A stretch of 64,000 nt of DNA from Hemicentrotus pulcherrimus (lineage: Eukaryota > Echinodermata > Echinoidea > Camarodonta > Strongylocentrotidae): assembly GCA_003118195.1 (NCBI GenBank), contig BEXV01000298.1, forward strand, positions 226,422 through 290,421, given 5' to 3'. The notes below the pieces were generated by a model, which did no database searches, had not been told where the DNA came from, and saw only the letters and a list, made by a program, of their open reading frames with translations. Position numbers and translations under genes: made by a program. This document shows, one piece after another, positions 50,801-62,800 of the stretch; positions within the stretch are counted from its first letter, which is position 1, and each line of letters begins with the position of its first letter.

Positions 50801-53800
50801 TGCCTCCTTCATGACTCTGAATTATTTGATGGCCTAAATATTTATGATTAAAATTATTGTTGGCAGGGTATCCCTGGATCTAGTGGAGACAGTGGAATCA
50901 TTGGTGAAATGGTAAGTATTTTATCTTGACCTTTGTGTGACAGTAATAAATTCTTATAAGCACAGTTTAATAAACATTTTGTGACAGTTCTAAATGAGAT
51001 GCTTCAAGAATAGAAGAGAAAATAATATAAACAGTATACTCTCCAAATACATAACTGAAAGTTAGGTGTATTAAGGTAGAGGTTAAAGCTATTTGAAATT
51101 AAATTTTGGTTGATCAATTCTGCTATTGTTTAACATCAGTGCGTTGTCAAAAAGTCCTGTAATAAATTGTACTAGGATGAAGTTTAAAAAGAACTACATT
51201 TTAAGTTGCCAGCTTAGGCCAGCTGCGATCGCAAGGATATGTGAAATATTGTCAGGCATATGTGAAGAGATGTAGCCACATTTTAGAGTGGTGTGAATAG
51301 CCAACACTTGTCGAAGCAAGCATCTTTGTTTGTTTTGTTGTTGTTGTGAGTTTTTGTTTTTTAACAGAGATATGTAATCTCTTTCACTTTTCACTTATTT
51401 CAGGGAATTCAAGGAGAGGTTGGAGGACCAGGCAGGAATGGAGCCCCTGGCCTTCAGGGATCTATTGGACCCGTTGGTATTAGTGGTGAAAGGGGAGATG
51501 TTGTAAGTACTAATCACTCATATGAATTCATTTGGGTAATGACGGTTGTTGCCTGCAACAACAAAACAAAACCAAAAATCATGGATACCTAATAGCAGTT
51601 TACAGTGTTCCAATCCACAAAGATTCTATCAAAATTGTCGTTTTTGTTCATGTATGTAATTTCAGTTATTCCATGTAGATCATTTGTTCAAAATTTGATA
51701 GGATATTGTAATGCATTTGGTAGATATTTAAGAAATTTATACCCATCATGTATTGCTTTTCTACAAAACTATTCCTTCTGATGCAGAAAGCCTTTATTGT
51801 TTATGTCACACCTCTCCATTAGAGAGTGCATGAAATTAAGAACCTGGAAGAAACTTGAAGGGATCTCCAGGGACCTGGTATAGACTTGATTTAATAATGT
51901 TAATTAAGTCTTTCCTCAAATGAGCTGTATAATGTGAGGAATTAATGCCATCAACAAGCTTCCGGGCCGTATCCAATTCAATTCAATTCAAGGATTAAGT
52001 CAGTGTTTTATTTGGTTTTTTGCTTAATAGCTAAGTAATATATCCTAACTCATATTGATGTTGTTCATGTTCACTTGACACAGGGTCTTCCAGGATACGT
52101 AGGATTGACTGGAAGCCGTGGACCTGCAGGACCTTCGGTAAGAATAATTTTTTGGGCAAAGAAGGGTGTTAAACCCTCATTTTAAGTATGTGAGGTAATA
52201 TCCTTTTAGGTTCAAACAGACAATTAATGCATTCTTGCAGGGTTAAAAGAAAAATAATGGCATAAATAATTGCAAATCTTTCGGGGCAATTTTTTCCAAG
52301 ACCAAAACAGAGTTCAGCTGGTAATTATTGGGTAAATTGTTGTTAATCCTCATGTGAAAGTATGAATGAAATCAAATACTTTTTGGTGAAGTAAACCATG
52401 ATTGTGTTTTGTTTATGAATAACAGATATGTAAACACACCAGAACTTGACAGAGATAAAGGAAAAAAACTTTGAAATAGATGCATATGAGGTCAAAAATC
52501 TAATAACAATAGGATATGTTTGTATGTGTGTGNGGGGGGGGGAGTTTGTGCTCATGCTATATCCATACTTCTTTTGAGATTACAAGAGCATGACATTTTT
52601 TCTGAATTTAATACCTTTCTGCATTTTTCCTTCTTATCATCCTGTTTTTTACTGTTCCGTGTATTCAGGCAGTAGCCTAGTCTTGAATGTTTCTTTTTAC
52701 ATAAAATAAATAAGTATGCAATACAAAATAATTTATTATTATGAGATGTATAAGTTCTGATTGCAATTGTTTGTTTTCAGGGACCCCGTGGAATTGGTGG
52801 AGAACCTGGACCAACTGGCAACAGTGGATCAGAGGTGAGTGTCTGTCTATGAGCTCAATTTACTTCCAATTAAAAAGCAAGAAGTATATTTAAGACCCTT
52901 GTCTCTTAGGTTATTGAGATGTGAACAACATGGAAAGAACACAAACATTGAAATCATGAAAATATAATTGTGCAATCTTGCAATGAAGTGTCATTTATTG
53001 GATATCTGAATTCAAAATGTAAGGTTTCATCTCCTGATATATGAGAGTGAAATGAATGATTTTGTGAAAAATGTAAAATGCTGATCATATTGAAATGTTA
53101 AAAGGAGAATTGCTTGTTATCGAAAAAAAATTTCTTTTGTGATGTTGAAATGATTAAGGAAAGCTGATAGAATGGTAATTTTATCATCTAGTTTTCATTT
53201 AAGCTTCCTAACCTCGATGTCTTGAGAAAAGCGTACGAATGAGTGGATACAGAGAAGGAATTGATATTGATTGATTTATTTATCATCCTTTCGTTAACAG
53301 GGAGAAACTGGATCAGTGGGACCTGCTGGACCACGTGGACCAATGGGAGAACTCGTAAGTTGTTATTCATTCCTCTAAACTCCTTAATTTCTTTGGTTAA
53401 ATGAGCCTGACAGAGTGACTACTTTCAACAACAAACAAATCATATGACCTTTATATTTCTTATTAAAATTGAATTATATCTTGGTACACAGCAAATGACC
53501 TTAGGTCATTATTCTGAATATTTTTATGTTCGGATAAACTGAAATCACACCTTTCATCAGATCCAAAACCAAAAAGATGCATTTTGAATGGCATTCACTT
53601 TAAATGGAGATACCATTCAATGATATCAATGTTCATCAGTCAAATCTGTTATGATGGAGACATGGATCGTAATCATAACATTTGTCAGCAATGATGATTG
53701 ATTAATAAGTAAACAGTCAACAACTTGAAAAATGTAAACTGAGTGAGGTGGTTACGTTTAATATGAAAATTAACCTAGAATCAATCATCAGAAATTTATT

Positions 53801-56800
53801 TTACTTTCAATCATACTGCAATTAATAACACATGTATATCTTAACATCCATTGTACAGTGCATCTATAGTAACATTTAATTGTAAGTGACTGTTTATTGT
53901 AAAATGATGTATGGTTGATCCATATAATGGAGAAAAGATTGCTTTATTGGAGATTAATTTGGACAATTAATTGTAACTTTTTTATGCTACAGGGCTCAGC
54001 TTTCACAAATCATTTTAATTCTAACATTATTCGTTCCTTATAGGGAATTGGTGGTGGACCTGGAATGCTTGGAGCCCCTGGAAACAGTGGATTCATGGTG
54101 AGTATCATCATTCATAAGCTAGTTATTCTTCAATCTGTGTTTCTCAGGTTTTGTAGTGATAGGGATAGAATTTGTCTCGAGCTCATGCATTAATTGAGTA
54201 AACTGACATTTAAATTATTCAGAAAAAATGCCTCAAATTCAGACTGTATGTTCAGTAGGTATGCTGATTATATGAGATACATGTACATGTAGATGTGGTA
54301 AAATGTATATTCAAAGGGAAATGTGTTTGTGTAATAAAATGTTATTACCTGACCTGCTGGACATGATCTCTGGTATGGTATAAGACACACTTTTCAAAGT
54401 CTGTAACCCAAGTAATCTCATGCTAAGTGCCTTAGAGAATTAGAACCCTGTAATCAGTTAATGAGTTGAGAGTCATCATATTTGTTTGGACAGTAATTGT
54501 TTCAAGATAATGTTGTAGACAGAAAAAAAAATCATAAACCTACATGTATGAGATCGTTTGATGAGAATAAAATATATATGGACATTTTTTTTGTTTACAG
54601 GGTGATCAGGGCGAGTCTGGTGAACAAGGAAGCCCTGGTGAGCCTGGATCGAGGGTAAGTTGCTGTAAACATCTCACATTAATGATGTCATGACTAGTAT
54701 TATTGAGGTATTAACAAGTGTAAGAACATCAAACATGTACAGCGGAGAGAAACCCAGTGATTTTTATCTACTCTTTATTAAAAAATCGCTGGTCTTCATG
54801 GAAATATTTATTAATGATTTTTAGTATGAATTAGATGTAGCAAAAGTTAATTCAAGAATTGATTGATGGATTGATTTTTTTTGACAATATGAGTACATAT
54901 ACATTGTGGAATATACACAAGAGAACAAAAGAAATAATTAAATATAACAAATAATGAAAGAAAGCTGATGAGTAGCTATTTCCAATTGGGTTTCAATGTT
55001 TTTTTGTGTGTATTTGCTTCCATATTTGTGGATCCACTGAAAGCCTTTTTTTGAGGTGTTTCACTGTGTCTTGATCATTGTATTTCAGGGAACTAACGGC
55101 GAGCCCGGTACCCCTGGACAGACTGGACCCAATGTAAGGATACTACTGTTTTCTTTAGGGTACAACATCTTATCAAGATAATACTACAGTCTCTTAAAGA
55201 TGATGGCATTTATATGTAAAATATTGTTTATACCGATAATTCACAAGTAGAAGTACCACAATCTTTATTAAGGAGAAAGTAAAAACTATAAGTCATTTTA
55301 TGTAAATGACAAAAATAAGTACCGTTATTTAAATCTGGTACTCTATGCTTCACTTAAACCTTTAGTTGTGTGAGATTAAATAGTGTTTTGGAGTGATGGA
55401 TTATCAGGTAAATCTTAATGAACGATATTAGTAAAGTGCTATTTATTATCTATTTAAAATGATAACTTCATTTTTTGGATGAAATTTGAGGCAGTAACAT
55501 GTTTCAGTTCAATTTTCAAATTGTTTGTTATCTCTTGTTTTAATGATCTCCCTCAGAAATCTTTCCTTAAAATGTGTTCAAACTGTCAGCGTTTGTTGTC
55601 GGTTTTCTTCTATTCAGTTGCAACTATTTCAGTTGTGAGAAGCAAAATTCACCTCCTCAATTGTTTTCTTATTTCTTTTCCTCTGTTCTTTGTCACAGGG
55701 TGCACCTGGTGAAGACGGTCTTGCTGGAAACGATGGAAAGACTGGAGCCACCGTAAGTACAGTTATATGCCCGAATACTATGCCATTAATCATACTCTGC
55801 ACAGATTCTTCTAAACACAAGTCCTCTTATGTCTATCATAGAAAGAGGCACCTCTCTACAAAGTCCATTTGTCTATTAATCATTGACAGATTGTTGTCTT
55901 CCCCCAAGAAAAAGTATGCTTGTATTATGCATAATGACACACAAAGAGTTTTCACAAGCAAACTAATGTCAGGTGATGTAGAGGATTTCAGGAGATATTG
56001 AGTTTAAGAATATTTTTCAGTCCCAGTAAAGGCTGGTTTTTGCTCTTATTTGTTATGTTCATGGCAGTACGTACGTAAAAATACATGAACTTTTCTAAAT
56101 TGAATAAACACGAAACTCATGTGACTTTTAGTTCATTATTATTATTATTTCTTATTCTTACAGGGTGGCCCAGGTAGGAATGGACCTGCTGGAGCCAGTG
56201 GTGACCGAGTAAGTTATCTCTCATACTATATTAAGTTCTTTGGAATAGAACATAGAAGGAATTCATTCTTCCAATTACACTAGAATTCTAAAAACAGTAG
56301 TTGTAAAAGTGTTCACAAAATGTGTAAAGAACATTGAGAATTGGTCTTAGTTGTGATATGACAATCCATGTACAGCCCATCAAGGTTTTATTTAAATATC
56401 CAATTTTTCATTTTTTCATTCTAAAAAAATACTGAAATCAGTATATATGTTAATGAAATTCATGATTTTTAGGGAAAAGTTGGGCATGATGAAATTTGAA
56501 TGGGAATTTGATTTAGGAGATTGTCCTTCATAAAAAAGAAGATTTTAATTTTGTTTCTTTATTCTGCTGGAGTTAAGGTATTAGTTTTCTAATGAATTAA
56601 AAAAAAAGTTGCTATTAGATGGTGTAGTATAGATGAATATTTGTATTATTATTATTCTGCTACATTCATTATCAATTCAAAATCCATTAAAAAAACTTTT
56701 TAATACAAAGATGTGAAACAAGCACAAGTTATGTGAAGTTGTTGATGATGTTCCCCTTTGACTTTCAATAATTTACTATGTGATATCTGTTTTTGTGTTC

Positions 56801-59800
56801 AGGGAGCCATGGGACCCCCTGGAGCACAAGGACCACCAGGCATCGGTGGAGAAACTGTAAGTACAATGATATGTTTGAAAATTATAAAACGATGCACACT
56901 TTGTCATCAATTGGATCTTTGAGAATGTCTAACTCCAGTATTGTTGTCAGGGTATACATATTTGTATTTCAAAGAGTTTACAGAGTTGTATACCTTTCTT
57001 TTCATAAAATAATGCATTAGTTGATTCAGTTGATTGATTTATCTGTAATATACTGTAATTTTTAAAAAATAATATTCGTGGTGCTGTCGTCCCTGCTTTT
57101 ATTTTGTGTAAGGACAGCGCTTCAATTAAAGGCTGCTGGGACAACTGCACCTATAAACAAATTATGATGCTTGTATCAATGCGATCTATTGTTATTATTG
57201 TTATGTTATCTTTAATATAATTTCACATACATGCACAATGGTACTACTATTTCAGGATTAGTGTCATTCTTACGAGAGGATTATTTAGTGGAGGATAACT
57301 GGAAATCACCCGTTTATTCAAAAGGTTTTAGAAATGATCCAAATGATACCACAATTATCTGCTGATGTATGATGTTTGACATGTTTGATCTTTTTTATAA
57401 TCATTCATAGGGATTCAATGGCAACACTGGTATTCAAGGAACCCCTGGAAACCGTGGAGAGGCTGTAAGTATATTTCCTTTGTTTTCATCTTAAGATACA
57501 GGAAGAACTACCAATATATTCATCTCGCTCATTCCCAAACTGACACAGCAAGTCCCCCAAACGACCATTCGCTCAGAGGAGTGTTATAGTTGAACTTGAG
57601 TGGTTCAAGTACTTGACTGGAAATGTATTTGCATTTTGGAAAGAATTTAGTTGAAATATTCAAAGGCATAATTTTCAATTCAATGATGGATGGAACTGAG
57701 TGGGTCCCACAAGAAGAGAGAAATGGAAAGAAATGCGTAGTCTTTCTGATATCCCTTCAGATGATTACCAGAAGATGTGGCTTTTATGTCTATTGCCTTC
57801 TCTTAAAAAAATGTAGAGACCGTTTCAGAGATAACATATATACATAGAACTCCCAAATATCTGTTTATCTATTTCCCATATCTTGAAGCCTTTGGGGTAA
57901 CTATGAAATGGACCTTGAGATACAGGTTCTCCAAATATCTACAGGTCTTTTTAACAAGGAGACGTCCCACTTTGTGCATTTAAGAATATCACTGCCAAAT
58001 GATGAAGATGCTTCATGAATACTTTTCGTTTGCCTCTTACAAAAAATGTCCACCTGTGTATCTCAGAATATACCTTCAGGGCATAAATGAATAATAAATA
58101 CATACCTTTCATGAAGATGTATCCACCATTTGACTCCATAGTTTTTAACAGATTTGTACAAATGACCTTAACCAGTTGAGGCCTAACACAGGGACCACCC
58201 AGTTCCTGTAAGCAAACAATTAAGCTGCCCATGTGTGGATAGTATCTCCTAATTGGCTTTATTTATTAGAGAAGATTTGTTTTTTTCATCCCTCCAGGGT
58301 GGTGATGGAGAGCCTGGTGCAGCTGGTCAAGCTGGTCTCCCTGGATCTCCTGGTAACCGTGGAGATTCTGGTATCCAAGGACCCGTTGGTATTGGTGGAT
58401 CTCAGGGAGCCCCTGGTCAACCTGGAATGACTGGAGCCCGTGGAGCCCGAGGAAACGGTGGACCTAGTGGACCCCGTGGAGGAGTCGGTGTCTCTGGAGA
58501 TGCTGTAAGTACCGGTCTCTTAAATCTCTCATTGTCATGTATGCCCTTCAATTCTCCACAAGTATATTTTCAGCAGTGTACCAAAAGAGCTGGGGAACAG
58601 AAAGACCTTTTTTAAATTTTGGAATTTACAGTACATGTTAAAATGTCCTTTTTATAGGGTGATCGAGCCTGAAACAATCCATGTGCTATAATTTAATTTG
58701 CATGGTTGATTTTAAGGTCTGCAAGTGATGAAAATTTTACTTCTTAATCCATTTTACAGGGCGAACAAGGTCTGCGTGGAGCTGCTGGACTACAGGGAGC
58801 CTCAGGTATTGCTGGAGAACGTGGAACCGAAGGACGTTCAGGACGAAATGGAGAAGTCGTAAGTATACTTAAAAAATGAACGCAGTATATGCATTTAACT
58901 GTAGGCAAATATGTCATGTTCTGTACGATCCTCTCCTATGACTCCAAATTTCTGATCCTTGAGGTGGTTTATGAATCTGATTTGTGGAGTGATTTAGCAA
59001 CATATTTTCTGATAAAACAAGTCCTTCTACCTCTTGATAATTCTGCCTACAAATAAGGATGCACCTTTTCTGATGACTAGTGGTAGCGCAGTCACTGAGG
59101 TAGCTCAACAGTCGGTAAGAACTAGAATGTATGTAGAAGATAGTTATTGTATTGTATGCTTCATGGCAATTCACATTTTTCGTTATTAATAGGGACCTAC
59201 TGGAATCGGTGGAAGCATGGGACAACCTGGTCTTCGTGGATTACCTGTAAGTAAAAAATATTTTCATTCTATACTTAAGGTAGTGGTTTCCTGTGTAAGA
59301 AATATTAAACAGGTCTTTCTTTTATTGTCCCTTGGTTAAAGAGAACGTTAATGAAATGTTATATGTAGTCCAGTTATCATCAATGTTCCTTCAATCATAA
59401 ATATTTCATCAATAACTGTACATTAGGAGAGTTCAATTATTTTTTTGTCAATTCTAGTGAGATTTTTTTTATTGCCTTTACTATTTAATTTGTTAAATTA
59501 TTTTGATAATGCAAGGATATAATAGGTTCAATTTGGGCTCAAACATATTAACTTCTTTCAGCTGTTTTGAATTGTGTCTAATTCTTGTCAATCAAGCAAA
59601 CTTTGTCTAAAACTATGAATTAGTATGTTGGGTAACACATGTTTTCTTTATTATGATTATGCACCACCCCCCCCTTTTGATGTGTATAATAATAATAATA
59701 ATAATGAATTTCATAATATGATTATGTTATCAGGGACCTCCTGGTCTTCGTGGTGGTGTTGGAGGTCTTGGTGAGATGGGTGCACAGGGTGACCGTGGAC

Positions 59801-62800
59801 CATCTGGACCCTCTGGATCACCAGGAAGGACTGGTGAAGCTGTAAGTATAGCCTCTCCTTTCCTAAGTAAATTTTCATCAACCAAAGCTGGTAAATTAAA
59901 GAACAAATGGTCTTTGTATGAGCTGCTGGTAATCATCAAGATTAAGGAACCAAAGTTCCATCGTTTTCTGACATCCTTAACTATTTCACTCACTTTTAAA
60001 GCAATTCTGCATAAATCAGATGATGATGAGAAATAATTTGAGATTTTTAAAGATTTTAATTGCCATTCCAAAGCTGCTTGCAAAGTACACTATCAAATGC
60101 ATTGTATGTGATTCCTTTTGTTAAAAAAAAACAAAGTTTTTCTAGTATAGTCATCTTCACAAGTATTTTGGGTAGCATTTGCATGTGTCATATTGACTGA
60201 AATTAGATAACTTAAAACCCTGTTTGAATATGAGACTATATTTATGTTTCACATTTCATGTCTTATAAATATTATTTTGTTAATTCCTTCGATCAGATAA
60301 TCAATAAAATACAGATTTATGTACTGTGCAAGTATGAATCTAGAAAGGCCTTTTACCCTCAATATATCATACTAATAACTGCATTAACGAAAGCTGGTAC
60401 CTTCTAGCTGTGAGATAAATTCTATTTATCTGAGGTAACCTGCATATTTTTTTTATTTTTTTATTTTTCCTTTGCCTAGGGTGGCTTGGGACCTATGGGA
60501 CCTATGGGTGTGAGCGGACAAAGAGGAGACAATGTAAGTAACATTTCAAATGTTTCATTGAATATCAAGAAAGGTCACTTGTTAATTATTGAGAGGAAAA
60601 TGTACGTCTTAAATTTGCAATTTTTTTCATGCAACATAAATGTATATACATGTACTTTGTATATGCCAATGACTCAAATCTTCTGAAAGATAAATAGTTA
60701 CCTTACTTTTGTTGTTAATGTGTTATATTCAAGGCATCTGTACTTCGTTTAAATAGCTTTCATTAAAAACTGAATTAAAATGCAGTACCATCAAAAGTTT
60801 TGATGTTTTATTTTTTATTCCAAATTAAGAAATTTACTGATAGATACCTGAAAGTGGTATAATATTATACCCCCCCCCCCACAAAAAAAATAAATATAAA
60901 TAAATAAAGGGGTAAGTTTGATTGCACCTGGACATCTGTTCAGATGTTGTGATGAAGTGTTTGTTGTAAGTGACATTGTGTTGTATTTTCACAATCATAC
61001 ATGTATAACCAACTTTTTGGACGACTATGATGCAGTCCTGTTGACATTTATGTTGATTAAGTTTTATGTTAATTATGCTGGATTACTATTGAAATGGCAT
61101 TGTTATGTGTTTATATGTGTAGCATAATGAGTTGATGTGCTGATTAATCAACTTCATGTCTCACCTTTATTTTCCCTCTAGGGCAACCCTGGAGACCCAG
61201 GACCAAACGGACCCTCGGGACCTAAGGGAACACGCGTAAGTGTAAAATAAATACTAGAGATAGATATTGTATCTTACCAGTCTTCTAGCTGTCAGTAATG
61301 ATGTATGAAAACATGCTGTGAATTTTACATAAGCAACAACAAGAGAGGGATCAAAAGGAAGCATGTGCTAGTTGAATTCATACTATAGATTTTCAAGAGA
61401 TATGTATCATAACTCTAAAAGAAAGGAGTATGAAATATGAACATAAATGCATGTGAAAACTTGTTAGAAATACAAACAAATAGGAATGTTGATAGTCAAC
61501 TTCAATCATGTCTAAAGTATGGAATGAAGCTAATGATGAAGTCTAGAAGCAGAGAGTTGTTGACCAACGTGACCGCCAAAGTTCATTTCTAAACTAAATT
61601 GTTATGATTGTTTTTGATGCAGGGAGCTGGTGGAGAGAAGGGATCAATGGGATCTCGTGGTATCCCCGGAAACCCCGTAAGTATTAACTTTTTTCGTATT
61701 TTTGCCTGAAGAAAGACTGGACAGTAATGATACCGTGTTATCACATCAAATGAAGGTTGATTTCTTGTAATTTACAAATGATATTAGCATATTTTATGAT
61801 TCTCACAACGTGTTTCCAAATATTTGTGTTGATTCTTATGCTTTATCAAAGATATACACTGTATATTTAACCTATATATTCATGGCTTTTGTGATCTTCA
61901 ACATTTTTTAAAATACCTAACAGGTGATTTATTTAAAGAATCTATAAATCTTCCATAGATGCTATGAACAGAATATATGAAAGAAAAAAAATGTTGACTA
62001 GTTTAGAATTCTCATGAATGAATGTTCATGACTTTTCCTTTGTGATTTTTTTTGGATCTATTTTGGATATATAGTCATACATAAAGTGCAAGGACAATGT
62101 TAAAAGTTCATTTCCCCATTCATATGTGATGTTAACAGCACCATCATCTATCATAAATACTCATTGATGGTTGAATTGCATTGATTTCAGGGACCTGGTG
62201 GCGCCCCTGGTGAACGTGGCCCTAGTGGCTTGACCGGAGAGAAGGGAGAACCTGGACCACCTGGTAGCCAGGGTAGAACTGGTAGGAGCGGACCTCAGGT
62301 TAGTATTTTGAAGCTCCACTGTACTACTTATAGCTACTTGCACCCTCTTTATAGCAAACAATGCATAATCGGTGCCTGTTGGTCCCTCATGATCCCATTT
62401 TTTCTTATTTAATTGAAAGCTGAGTTGATGGGAAAAAACCACCTGTCGTGAACTTGCAGGGAGGTCTAATTCCCCTGTCAAACTAGTACAGATGCGCTTT
62501 ACAGTGAAATTGAAAGTGAAAGTAAAATTGAAACTGAAATTATAAAAGATGCATCAAAACATGCAGTCCAAGGGCTTAAATCCTTCAATTACGTAATAAA
62601 ACAACAAGTGCAAATATATAAATATCAAAAAAAAAAACTTGAAGTATTAGTTATATGTAACCATGTTAAAATGAAACTGGGCCACTTGGACATTAAACAA
62701 CTACAATAATATTTGTATGTGTATTGAATATACTGTGTGTTTGTGGTTCATGTATTGTAACTGTTGCATTTTCATGATGATTTTATAGTAATTAAAACTA

